Positions 45,111 through 55,424 of a DNA stretch of 64,000 bases are shown here, one piece after another. Within the stretch, counting starts at the first letter, position 1. Every line of letters begins with the position of its first letter. The notes under the pieces are model-generated. The model saw only the letters and a program-made list of their open reading frames with translations, made no database searches and was not told the origin of the DNA. The stretch is from Aedes albopictus (taxonomy: Eukaryota > Arthropoda > Insecta > Diptera > Culicidae): the NCBI RefSeq assembly GCF_035046485.1, contig NC_085138.1:47217464-47281463 (forward strand), written 5' to 3'. The position numbers and the translations under genes are program-made.

Positions 45111-45884
45111 CTCGGGCGCCACATGGGCATAACTGAGCTAAAATCTTTACATTTTTACATTGATTTTACATTTTACAATTTATTGCTGCCTTAATACTAT
45201 GTTAGTTTAAGAAGCCGAAGTACTCGCGGCTGTTTCGATGTTAAGGATTGAAAAATAAAATAAAATCAAATTGGGAAGGAGGGATTTATGGGTTTAAAAC
45301 AAAATTATTTGCTAACTTATACTAAATACATTGATGGGACAAATTGTTCATATCTGTAACGGAACCAATAAGAAAGGACTTTATCGGTAGACAACGACAA
45401 GAAGAGGACAAACGGAAATGTTACACGGGTCTCTTTTTTCAAAAGAAGACAAAAATAAATGAAATTTTGAAAATTTCAAAAATCTATTTGTGAGAGATTT
45501 ATAAAAAAATATTGAAAATCGGTTGAAAATTGAAAAAGTTATGGCACTTGAAGTGAAAACACCTCTTTATAACTCGAAAATTCAACTTTGAAGCGATTGC
45601 GCCACCTCTAAATCTCAATATTTTTCACTCAAACTCAGACGTTTCTCTGTTTATGCCATTTGAATCCAAAACAGCTTACGAATTCCAGGTTTCAATAACG
45701 TTTTAAAAATAAGCCATAACCTTATATACAACCTTATAAATATGTATAAATGTGTTTCAAACATCAAAAGCAGCAGAATCTCTAAGATGTATTCCATATG
45801 AAATTTATTTCGTAATTTCATGTTTTGAAGTTTTCCAAAGTTTCTTCGCTACAAAAATTCTCTGAAATCCACGCAAAAAAAAAC
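45111..45884. other. No recognised feature
   Basis: AT-rich DNA, no frames over 60 codons, no repeats seen. Confidence 0.35.
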
Positions 45885-46375
45885 TTTGAAATACCCTCAA
45901 TCACCTCTAAAATGCCCCAGGTACCCCATAAACGCCACTAATTCCATCTAAAATTCCTTGAAACCCTCTGAGACATCCAAAAACGCCTGAAACAATCTTA
46001 AAAGCTTCTTAAGCCCCCTGTCAGTCCCCTTAACCTCCTCTGAGAACCCCCTCAAAATCCCTGAAGCTCTCTTAATGATCCTCAAAACACCTTCAAGTCC
46101 CTTGTAATGCCCCTGAAATCATCCAAAAAAACACAAATACGGCCCTGAGAGCCTCTTCTGAATCCTCTTACACCCTCATTTTTTTTTTATTTTATTTTGT
46201 CAACCGATTGAATCCCCCGGGAATCTCAGAAATTGCCTCAACCCCCTTGAAATCCTTGTTACCACCTAATACTCCTTGAAAACTCCCAAAGCTCCCTCAA
46301 ACCCTTTGAAATCCCTCTGGAACACCACTGAAACCTCTAAAAAGGCTCATGTAAGTCCAATAAAAGCCTTCTAAC
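45885..46375. repeat. Degenerate CCCTGAAA/CCTCTGAAACCC repeat
   Basis: Loose iteration of CCCTCTGAGA, CCCCTGAAATC and CCTTGAAACCC words with a period near 10-20 bases. Its complement is similar in style to the GGGGTTTCGGAGGG words at 48560-49370. It is interrupted at about 46175-46213 by TTTTATTTTATTTTGTCAACCG. Confidence 0.7.
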
Positions 46376-47095
46376 CTTGGATCTTCTTCAGAATTCTTCT
46401 TGCTCTGCCTTTTATTACATTTTCTAATGACATCACTAATTGAAATATCAATGTTGCAAATATTAAATATGCAAGAAAAACTAGCACAAAACTATCAATA
46501 TTAGAGGGCAGGATCTAAGTCGTTCATTACTCGTTTATTTATTTTGCACATTTTTCGAGGGCTGTTGATTCTTTCGCGAGGTTTTAGTTGCAACGTGTAA
46601 CAAAATAAAAATCGAACAATTTGTTAATCGTCTTCAAGCATTTTGTTTTTTATTTTTATAAGAAATTTATTTAGAACTCTATTCGAGAATTTTTTTTTCT
46701 GAAGCGAATACTTCGATAATTGCTCTTATGATTGTTTCAAAATTGTTCTAAACATGTCTTGTTAAATTCGTCTAGAATTTCCACTTTAATATTTTTTGAA
46801 GTTTTTTGAAGAACTTATTTCAATTAGTTCAAAAATTAAAAAAAAAAAACACTTCACTTTCCTTCACTTTTTCAAAAGAAAAAAAAAATTAGCGGATTTC
46901 TTTCAGTAACTACACCTAGTTTTAATTTTTCAAAATTGTTCCGCTTTGAATTTTTCTTTTGCCAAAATGCAGTAAATAGTGAAGCTTTTTTTTTAATTAT
47001 TAACTAGTGTTTCAAGTGTAGAAACTCTAGTCTTAAGTCTACTCTGTCTCCTCTTTACCAAACTGTTCTGGGATTCTTGCCAGAACATTGCGATA
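46376..47095. other. No recognised feature
   Basis: AT-rich DNA with poly-T/A runs. No frame, inverted ends or array seen. Confidence 0.35.
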
Positions 47096-47308
47096 GGGTC
47101 TGGGACCATTTGGGCAGGAGCACCTATTTTGGGCACTTGCTGCTATAACTCAGTCAAATTCAAACCAATTGTTATGAAATTTTGTTCACGGCTAGATACT
47201 GTGCGTATCTTATCGTATTCCAAAACTCAAGTATATTGGCTGAAAACTGACTGAGCTACAGCAGCAAGTGCCCAAAATAGGTGCTCCTGCCCAAATGGTC
47301 CCAGACCC
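47096..47308. mobile_element. TA-flanked MITE with ~60-bp inverted repeats
   Basis: The left arm GGGTCTGGGACCATTTGGGC continues through GCAAGTGCCCAAAATAGG in the right arm as a near-perfect inverted repeat of about 60 bases. TA flanks both ends (47094-47095 and 47309-47310). The central ~95 bases are unpaired and non-coding. Tc1/mariner-type MITE by target site. Confidence 0.88.
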
Positions 47309-47481
47309 TAGGACTTTTTTGGGAAAAATTTAATGCACCAAAAAATTTCTCCATGCCTACTAGCGTAATAGGTCAGCTATCTTATCCATTTAATTTTGAA
47401 ATTTGCGAACACACACTCATCAAAGAGAGCCGATTATCAATGTAGTGGTAATCTATCTGTAGTATTAAAAACGGCTTTAGG

Positions 47482-47725
47482 ACAGAAGGTCGAAGGACAA
47501 ATGGTCGAAGGACAAAAGGTCGAAGGACAAAAGGTCGAATGGACAAAAGGTCGAATGGACAAAAGGTCGAATGGACAAAAGGTCGCATGGACAAAAGGTC
47601 GAATGGACAAAAGGTCGAATGGACAAAAGGTCGAATGGACAAAAGGTCGAAGGGACAAAAGGTCGAAGGGACAAAAGGTCGAATAGACAAAAGGTCGAAT
47701 GGGACAAAAGGTCGAATGAACAAAA
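47482..47725 (+). repeat. 16-bp array, unit GACAAAAGGTCGAATG, about 15 units
   Basis: Head-to-tail GACAAAAGGTCGAATG. The first units are 15-bp variants (GACAAAAGGTCGAAG), the middle is homogeneous, and the last units vary (GAATAGAC, GAATGGGAC, GAATGAAC). All frames on both strands are open through most of the array and give IRPFVHSTFCPFDLLS-like or DKRSNGQKVEWTKGRM-like peptides. These are not proteins. A second array in inverse orientation is at 49917-50105. Confidence 0.95.
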
Positions 47726-48559
47726 ATATTACTAGACCAAGTTACCAGCTGCTGAGTCACTTATAAGAATTAATAGTTCATGTTGTTGCTCATTGAGAGA
47801 AACATTATGGTACTGTTATAGTAATCATATGTATTTCAGCCACTGACATTTCTATAGGAAATTTTTCCTTCTTTTGTTTATAGGCTATTCTTTCAAGTTG
47901 TATTGATGTAGTATTTAATGGCAATTTAGTTTGATGGTTTGTTCAGTAATTTTTCCTTCTTATATTTATAGGCTGTTCTTTTAAGTTTTGTTACTGAATT
48001 AATTATCGACTATTTAGGTAATTATAATTCAATCAGAAATTTTGCCTTCTTTAATTCAATAGCTGTTCTTCCTATCTATACTGCAGAATTAATTACTACT
48101 TGTGATTAGTGATCATCCCTTCTTGGATTTATAGGTAGTTCTGACGAATTACACTGTATAAGTATAAATAATTTCTTCGAATTTCGACTGTTGATGATTA
48201 TGTTGGGCGTTCATTATGTATGGCGTTCAGTCTTTGCAAGAATAACTCAAAAACGGATTCTTAAGCTTTCATAAGTTATTCCTCCAAAGATTGAAAGCCA
48301 TACCTCCCAACCTGTGAATCGTATAGTACATATTTTTCATTATCGTCGCAACGCCTTTACCGTCATGACTAATGTTGCATACTACGTCACACACTACATT
48401 CATACTGCCGTCGATGCATGATTGTCGTCTACCATGAATGTAACATTTGGCACCATGATTGTAACACAAATGATGGGAGTACGAAATGACTGTTTTGAAA
48501 TGTAGAGCTGGAGTGGTTCCGAAAATTGCGAAAGAAAAATGAGGATAACTCGTGCTAGA
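47726..48559. other. No recognised gene
   Basis: Contains loose repeats of TTTTCCTTCTT(T)...TTTATAGGCTGTTCTTTTAAGTT at about 47866, 47949 and 48045, which suggests three diverged units of roughly 80-100 bases. No coding frame is convincing. Confidence 0.45.
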
Positions 48560-49370
48560 GGGTGTCAGAGGCGTTACTTGGGGTCTGACAGGGAAGGGGG
48601 ATAGTTCAGGAAGATTTTGGAGGTTTTTTAGGAAGTTTCAGAGGATTTTCGGCTGATTTCAAAGACATTACGAAGGCGTTACATGGCGTTTTATGGGGTT
48701 TCGGAGGGTCTGAGGTGCGTTACATGGGGTTTCCGGGGGTTTTAGGGGGATTTTGGAGGCATTCCAAAGAGCTTCAGAGCATTTTCGGCGGATTTCAGAA
48801 ACGTTACGAAGGCGTTACATGCCGTTTCTGGGGTTTCGGAGGGTCTGAGGTGCGTTACATGGGGTTTCTGGGGGTTTAAGGGGGATTTTTGAGGCATTCC
48901 AAAGAGCTTCAGAGCCTTTTCGGCGGATTTCAGAAACGATACGGAGGCGTTACATGCCGTTTTCTGCGGTTTCGGAGGGTCTGCGGTGCGTTACATGGGG
49001 TTTCCGGGGGTTTTAGGGGGATTTTGGAGGCATTCCAAAAGGCTTCAGAGCATGTTCGGCGGATTTCAGAAACGTTACGAAGGCGTTACATGCCGTTTTC
49101 TGCGGTTTCGGAGGGTCTGAGGTGCGTTACATGGGGTTTCCGGGGGCTTAAGGGGGATTTTGGAGGCATTCCAAAAGGCTTCAGATTATTTTCGGAGGAT
49201 TTCAGAAACGTTACGGAGGCGTTACATGGCGTTTTCGGGGGTTTTGGAGGATCTAAGGTGCGTTACATGGGGTTTCAGGGGGTTTAAGGTAGATTTCGGA
49301 GGCATTCAAAGAAACTTCATAGCATTTTCAGTGGATTTGAATTCAAAGTCGTTACAGAGGCGTTTTGAGG
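48560..49370 (+). repeat. 136-bp tandem array
   Basis: The landmark GGTGCGTTACATGGGGTTT recurs at about 48715, 48850, 48986, 49122 and 49258, an exact spacing of 135-136 bases. Each unit also contains GGAGGCATTCCAAA, TTCAGAAACGTTACG and GGCGTTACATGCCGTTT. There are five to six units, decaying at both edges. The 132-codon frame at 48889-49287 is a reading of about three units. Since 136 is not divisible by three, successive units are read in different frames. Confidence 0.95.
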
Positions 49371-49916
49371 ATGGCGGAAACCCTCAGTAGTGTCCCTATA
49401 TTGTCCCCGAAACCCCAAGCGCAATATTTATTTCCAAAATGGCCTAGGATATCGGGTTTCAACGTAAACTCAATCAGCCAGGTCCGAAAATATCCGTATG
49501 GCATGAGACTTCTTGATTTGTTAGACGTGGGTCGTAACTATTCAGTTGGGAGCCACTAAGTTTTGGTTCCCTGCTCCATTGGTGGTTATGACGCTCGGAA
49601 CGCAAAATCCGAAAATCTTTGTCTCCGATTCTTCACACTTCCGGTTCCTAAGTTATACGCATGTCTCGTTCGCAGTTTTCGGAACCACTGGGATTTCATT
49701 AGTTCACTCAATTTACCAATCCTCTACATTTTTTGCCGTGATTAAAAAAATGTCACAGGCACCCATGAATATTTCATCTGCTCGTACGTGAATATTTTTG
49801 TTGCATGATAATCAAGACCATACACCGACGATTATCATGCAAACTACAGTTTTTGACAGTTTTTCTGTAAAATACTGACCACTTTATCATGTCTTCCAAA
49901 TTGACTACTATCAATT
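49371..49916. other. No recognised gene; one short hairpin
   Basis: A perfect inverted pair TTGCATGATAATC / GATTATCATGCAA at about 49801-49845 encloses a 19-base loop. Short frames at 49546-49791 lack recognisable content. Confidence 0.45.
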
Positions 49917-50105
49917 ATACCTTTTGTTCTATTCGACCTTTTGTCCATTCGACATTTTGTCCATTCGACCTTTTGTCCATTCGACCTTTTGTCCATTCGA
50001 CCTTTTGTCCATTCGACCTTTTGTCCATTCGACCTTTTGTCCATTCGACCTTTTGTCCTTCGACCTTTTGTCCTTCGACCTTATGTCTTTCGACCTTTTG
50101 TCATA
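49917..50105 (-). repeat. 16-bp array, inverted copy, about 12 units
   Basis: Units GACCTTTTGTCCATTC, the reverse complement of the array at 47482. On this strand the 15-bp variants (GACCTTTTGTCCTTC) are at the right edge and a TTCTATTC variant at the left edge. Read in reverse, the order of edge variants is the same as in the first array. Frames through it are artefacts. Confidence 0.95.
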
Positions 50106-50249
50106 GATTCTTAAAAACTGAAATATTCCCAACCAGCCTCATTGAACCAAATTGTATCGTACACAATACAGTAATCTCCCAATACAAACGTTGTTGCGCT
50201 GTGGTTCCATTTGCCGCAGGTATATTAGTTAGGAACCATATGCAAGCGT

Positions 50250-50482
50250 CACTGGCGTAGCCACGGGGGGGGGATGTTTAGGCCCCCCCCCCAGAGCCAG
50301 AATTTGTGGAACAAATTTTCAGTATAAAGCGCTTCGAGACAAAAAAAATTTGGCTGCGCCGCTATTTTTAAACTACAAATACAATTGCTCATTTCTGATT
50401 ACAAAATGAAAGTGTCAAATAAAAAAAGGTATCATTGACCGTTGAAAACCCCTCCCAAAGACAATTTCTGACTACGCCACTG
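50250..50482. mobile_element. hAT-type MITE with 8-bp duplication, 233 bp
   Basis: The ends are CACTGGCGTAGCCACGGGG and GACTACGCCACTG, inverted with one mismatch. GCAAGCGT directly flanks both sides (50242-50249 and 50483-50490), an 8-base target duplication. Adjacent G(9) and C(10) runs near 50266 and 50282 could form a strong hairpin. Confidence 0.9.
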
Positions 50483-50711
50483 GCAAGCGTATACTATTTT
50501 TAATTGTTTTTTTTTTTATTATTTTCTTTATTTAACTTTACTTATAATTTGTATTGCATATGAAGAATGTGCTTCTTGAGATCTTTTTCTCAAGGTGGCG
50601 GTTTCCTTTCACTAAAATTAAGGCAACGAAAAAAACTGGCTAACTAACTATGCTACAGTCAGATGCCACTACAATATGCCCTACCACTCCAATTGAGCAA
50701 TTATGTTTCCA

Positions 50712-51151
50712 CCCGACTAAAAAATTGTAATAAAAATATTACATAATCCTAACAAACCATGATATTTATAACTCATTGGGATATAATCATGTTCAACATC
50801 CTTTGTGTTTTCAAAATACTATAACTGAATGTTATAAATATTGTTTGATAACTCATTGTGTTACAATTTAGTTTTCAGTCTTCGACACTTGAAAAATGAT
50901 GTTACAAATTATATCAAATTTTGATAGAAACAAGTAATCCTGAGGCTAAAATTAATATCACATTTTGTTATAATTTTGATTTGATCATAACGAAACAGGT
51001 TATAATCTTGATCAGACCAGTGTGCTTTTTGTTACAATTTTAGTTATTTTAACATCATCCTGCATCTAGTTTATAACATAATTAGTTATAGAAAAATACT
51101 CTAACATCATAACACAATATGATATAAATTTGATATAATTTTCCAGTCGGG
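50712..51151. mobile_element. MITE with CCCGACT termini, copy 1 (440 bp)
   Basis: The left end CCCGACTAAAAAATTGTAA and right end AATTTTCCAGTCGGG are inverted. The interior is very rich in TTATAAC/GTTATAA words. A second copy in the opposite orientation is at 54699-55152. Target duplication is unclear. Confidence 0.85.
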
Positions 51152-51479
51152 CAGACTTCACTGTGGAACTGTGGACTGTGGAATGCACCAACTTGCTAAA
51201 TAATATAGACTAGCATATAATACGTATTAGGATATTAGGTTAATTGAATGAATGAATGTGAATTTTTGTGTACTTTATCTTTACTAATGTAGTAGTTTAT
51301 AAGAATTGTCAGTACGCCACTGTTATATTTAATCAGGGTGTCTACTACCTGGAAAAACCTGGAAAACCGGGAATCCTCAGGGAATATTATTTAACAGGGA
51401 AAAACCTGGAATACTCAGGGAATTTTTTGAGTACTCAGGGAAATTTTACACCGATAAAAAAAAAACATTGGGTCGTATG

Positions 51480-52840
51480 AACCTGGTAGTAAAAATCCAT
51501 ATAGAAATTTCGCTACAAGGATTTTTTCCAGAAATTCCGTCAGAATTTATTTCTGGAACTTCTTTAAAAATACCTCCTGGAATGTCTCCCAGGATTTCTT
51601 ATAAAATTCCTTCCACATTTTTGACGCTATTTTTCTTGGTACTCCTTTATGATTTTTTTTCCGGAAAGGTATACTTCCGGATTCCTTCCAGATTCCTGGA
51701 TTACAACCGATTTCTCCTGGAGTTTTTCACGGGGATGCTATTTCTTTCCAGAGTTCCTCCAGTGTTTTGCTCAAAGAAATCTTCGTAGGATTTCTACCAG
51801 AATTTATCCCGAATACTCTATAAGAATATCTGTCGGGATAAATCGTGGAATTTCTTTTGACACTCCTCACGGAAATTTTACCCGATTCCTTCCGGTGTTC
51901 CTCTTGGGATTTCCCCAGAAGATCTTTACGGAATTTCTTTCAGAGTTGCTAAAGGAGTTATTCCTGGGGTTTCTACTAAAGTTCCTCCAAGGGTTTCTGA
52001 AGGAGTTTTCACGAATTTACTGCAAGAGTTCCTCAAGAGATTTCTTTCATTTTTTTTCCTGTGATATCTTCAAACCATTGCTTTGGGCTTTCTTCGAGAT
52101 GTTCTTCCTGGTCTCCTACAGGAGTTTGTTAAAAGTTTTCGCGAGGTTTATTTTGAAGTTTTACCTGCGATTTTTCTTGGAGTATCTCCTGGAACTTCTC
52201 TCAGAAGATTCCTTCCGATGTTGGTCATGAGATGTATCTCAGAGTTTTTCTTAATTTACCCTGGATTTTCTGCTAAGTTTTTTTCCAGAGTGCCTTCTGG
52301 GATTTCCACAGGAGTTATTGCTGATATTTCTCATTAAATTCTTCTCTTGCATTCTTTCAGAGCCAGGCTGTTTCTTGTAGTTGTACCGGATTTCTTGCAG
52401 TGATCCACCTTAGAGTTTTTACAGATATTCTGTGCATTATTCCCAAAATTCTTCCCGGAATCTTTACCAGAAATTGTCCCGAGATTCTGGATACTCCTTT
52501 AGGTATTAATTCCAAAGTAATTGCATGGATTCTTCTACGGGTTTTCCTCAGAATGTTTCCTGAGAAATACCTTATAGAAAATTCATGGAGAAATATTCGA
52601 AGAAATTCAAATAAAATCTTGCGAAAAACTCCGCAAAATATTATTGAAGAAATCTCGACAGGAACTTCAGGAAAAACCTGAGAAAAAAATGAGACATCTC
52701 GAAAAACATCCCGAGAAGAAATATTAAGGACATCCAAGGAGGAATTCTGAAAACCTCATGGAATCCTGAAATCAGCTGCGGACGAAGTTCCGCGAGGAAA
52801 ACAAGAGGAATATCATAAAACTATCGGTAAAAATCCAATA
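51480..52840. repeat. Degenerate ATTTCTTCCGGAATTCC repeat inside the TIR element
   Basis: Iterated GGAATTTC, TTCCTCC and GAGTTTCT words. Plus-strand frames such as 51649-52230 (193 codons) and 51468-51788 are F/L/S/R-rich readings of it, with no domain. From about 52560 the orientation flips to the GAAGAAATTC form. Confidence 0.8.
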
Positions 52841-52924
52841 GTTTATGGATAGCTGTCCTGGAAAACCACTAAAAAAGACATGGCTTCAGCTGGCGGTTGT
52901 ACCGATTGAACGAAACTTAACACA

Positions 52925-53036
52925 GAGTGGCTACGGAAAAGAAGCTATTCTCGTGAAAAATTTCATCGCTCGTAGCGGGAATCGAACCCTCATTCACCCG
53001 AACTCTAACCGCATGGCTACGAGGTTCAACCAATGA
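52925..53036 (-). mobile_element. tRNA-derived SINE head fragment
   Basis: Read on the minus strand: GAACCTCGTAGCCATGCGGTTAGAG (A-box-like) and GAGGGTTCGATTCCCGC (B-box). Its head words recur as GCCTCGTAGCCGTGCGGTTAG at 62009 and 63143 inside the 10-bp satellite. The 3' part is missing or unrecognisable. Confidence 0.75.
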
Positions 53037-53248
53037 CATTCTTGAAGAAACTTTGAATAGTTTTGGATGGAACTTCAGGAGGAATCCAGCGAGAATCTCT
53101 AGAAATATATCGAAAAACCTTCGCAAGAAATATCGGGACGTACTCAAACAAATTTCTCGTGTGAAAGAATGCTGCGCAAAGCCATGAAGAAACTTTGGAA
53201 GAAATTCCAGGAATTATGCTCAGAAATCTTGAAAGAATTTTTGAACAG

Positions 53249-53405
53249 TAGGGGAACTTACGTATTTTCGGCAGTTTTGTTCTCTTCGTCATGGGGGATC
53301 TTTTGAAACCAACCAAGCTGAATATGATCAAGTTTCAGGCAATTTGGCCGACATAAATCCCTCATGACGAAGACAACAAACCTGCCGGTGATACTCCAAG
53401 TCACC
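53249..53405. repeat. Small inverted repeat
   Basis: CGGCAGTTTTGTTCTCTTCGTCATG (53268-53293) is repeated inverted as CATGACGAAGACAACAAACCTGCCG (about 53363-53387) with mismatches. It is MITE-like, and its ends are not fixed. Confidence 0.55.
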
Positions 53406-53578
53406 CTTTATAATTTTTAGAAAATTTGGGTTATTTTTTTAATTATAAACATTCTAAATTTCATCTGGATAAACCTGGAAAACTCAGGGAATTTTATTTT
53501 TAGTCATGAGTAGACACCCTGTTAATAAATAAAACAAAATAAAAAATAAATAAAAAAAACGGCATCAAAAGCAGTACC

Positions 53579-53866
53579 AGAGGATAGACAAAATGATCGG
53601 GACAGTGAAATCACACGTATTCCAAAGGTCAGTTTGTTAGTCATAAATGATCAAAATCATGTAATTTATTTCAACTAGAATCACTCTAACTTCATTTAAG
53701 ATAGCCCAATCTTGCCCATATTTGTATCATTTCTATCCAACTAGTTATTTGAAAATAGTTGATATTTTAGATTTTGTGTTCCACCTTACGAAAAAGTTAC
53801 AGCTAGTTGAACTATTTTTTTTTTAATTTTTAACTGTCTCAATTATTTTGTTTATCTCTAATGAGT
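53579..53866. mobile_element. Decayed TA-type long-TIR MITE
   Basis: GAGGATAGACAAAATGATCGGGACAGT at the left and ACTGTCTCAATTATTTTGTTTATCTC at the right are imperfect inverses. Internal CAACTAGTTATTTG and AAAAGTTACAGCTAGTTGAAC resemble words in the 9952-10870 element. Probably a shortened relative of that family. Confidence 0.55.
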
Positions 53867-53900
53867 GGATAGGAAAGTTCTTGAATAGGATGCTCTAAAC

Positions 53901-53985
53901 CAGCGTTTCTCAAACTATGGGTCGCGACCCACTGGTGGGTCGGGGGCTGATTTTTGGTGGGTCGCGAAGGCTTGGGCGACATTGT
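53901..53985 (+). mobile_element. hAT terminus, single end
   Basis: CAGCGTTTCTCAAACTATGG followed by GTCGCGACCCACTGGTGGGTCG is a typical hAT left end related to that at 9878. No matching right end was found downstream within the window, so the element is truncated or decayed. Confidence 0.6.
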
Positions 53986-54698
53986 TATAAATGTCTTAAT
54001 TATCTTATACCAGCTAACCATTTTGTAATGTACAGATACTCCCATGGATAATCGACAGAGTTATTTTTTAACAGTATGGTTTCTCTTTAATTCTATTTAA
54101 TTTTTTGCAATAACTTTTAGTCTGTTACAAACTCTACTCTCTGTGTTCTGAAATCAATTCTGAAACTATGAGTTTTTGATCAAAAGCAGTTTTGCTGTTG
54201 CTTGCAATCGCATTGTTAGTAAGATATTTACACACCAAGTTCAGCAGTTCAAATATAAAAAATAGAAATATCAAAAATCAGTATAAAAAAATACCAAAAT
54301 TCTACAGGGATCCTTACTTTTACCGCACTTAAGTAAATCTTAACTTAATCTAAATCTTTTACAGAAATCAGAACAACTGAAAAGTGATTTCAACAAATTA
54401 AATAAGTGTGTGTGAAGGATATGAGTAAAAATTTCAAGAGGATTCATCTCACCATCCAGCAGTACTATAATTCTAAAAACTTTACTTGATGTTCACCCAC
54501 TTGCTGTAAATATTTATAGAATTTTCAACCCGCTCTTTCATTAAAAGTTCTGCAGAAGCACAAAATTGCTACTATATCTTCAAAGAATTTGCATAAAATG
54601 TATATTTTTTGTTTATTTTTAGAATATAACATAGAAACGGTTGTATAAATTCACCTATTCGATAAAACAGAATACTGTCTTCGACAAAGTTGTTGCAA
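53986..54698. other. No recognised feature
   Basis: AT-rich DNA with no frame, tandem structure or inverted ends seen. It may contain the decayed body of the hAT element that starts at 53901. Confidence 0.35.
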
Positions 54699-55152
54699 CC
54701 CGACTAGAAAATTATATCAAGTTTATATCATATTATGTTATGATGTTATAACATTTTTCTATAACTTAATATGTTATAAACTAGATGCAGGATGATGTTA
54801 AAATAACTAAAATTGTAACAAAAAGTACACTGGTCTAATCAAGATTATAACTTATTTTGTTATAATCATATCAAAATTATAACAAAACGTGATATAAATT
54901 TTAGCCTCAGAACTATTATTTTCTATCAAAATTTGATACAATTTTGTAACACTTTTTTCCAAATGTTGAAGACTCAAAACTAAATTATAATACAATGAGT
55001 TATTATACAACATTTATAACATAATGTGATATAATTGAGCTATAGTATTTCGAAAACACCAAGGATGTTCAACATGATTATATCACAACGAGTTATAAAT
55101 ATCATGGTTTGTTAGGATTATGTTATATTTTTGTTACAATTTTTTAGTCGGG
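54699..55152. mobile_element. MITE with CCCGACT termini, copy 2 (454 bp)
   Basis: The ends CCCGACTAGAAAATTATATC and ACAATTTTTTAGTCGGG are inverted. Over its length it matches the reverse complement of 50712-51151 (for example AACTAGATGCAGGATGATGTT, and CAAGGATGTTCAACATGATTATATC). Confidence 0.85.
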
Positions 55153-55308
55153 AAGTTGAGTCCTGTATTGGGAAAAAATGGGATTATTGGTATTTGGGAC
55201 TTCATTGGTAACCTAGAACATCCTGAACACCATGAAATTTGGAAAACCCTAATTATTGACATACCAGTTGTTCTAAAAGCAAAACTTGTATATGGGTCAC
55301 GTCATTAA

Positions 55309-55413
55309 CCCTCGAGCAGTCGCGTCTTTGACTACGCCGCGCTCACGCTGTGTACCACAAGCGTGAATTTTTCATTGTGCGTGTACTCAGTACACGACGC
55401 AACCGCTCCCGGG
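55309..55413. mobile_element. Tiny piggyBac-type MITE, TTAA flanks, 105 bp
   Basis: The left CCCTCGAGCAGTCGCGTC and right GACGCAACCGCTCCCGGG are imperfect inverses, flanked by TTAA (55305-55308, 55414-55417). Two internal small hairpins are visible (CACGCTTGTGG-type and GTGTACTCAGTACAC). Confidence 0.8.
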
Positions 55414-55424
55414 TTAAGCCTTCG

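Larger units (their letters stand above)
51334..53521. mobile_element. TIR element with CAGGGTGTCTACT ends and TTAAT duplication
   Basis: The left end CAGGGTGTCTACTACCTGG and right end AGTAGACACCCTG are inverted, with multiple CTGGAAAA/CTCAGGGAA words just inside both. TTAAT directly flanks both ends (51329-51333, 53522-53526), a candidate 5-bp target duplication. The interior is degenerate AATTCCT repeat (51480-52840), a SINE fragment and a small inverted repeat. No transposase. The superfamily is not assigned. Confidence 0.75.

Noticed and set aside
48889..49287. 132-codon frame with repeated ALHGV/RCVTWGF words
   Set aside because: Follows the 136-bp array; 136 is not a multiple of three and the frame drifts between units.
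47382..50260. Long frames rich in IRPFVHSTFCPFDLLS or DKRSNGQKVEWTKGRM
   Set aside because: Readings of the two 16-bp arrays in all frames on both strands; no coding evidence outside the arrays.
51649..52230. 193-codon plus-strand frame
   Set aside because: F/L/S/R-biased reading of degenerate repeat inside a TIR element; no motif.
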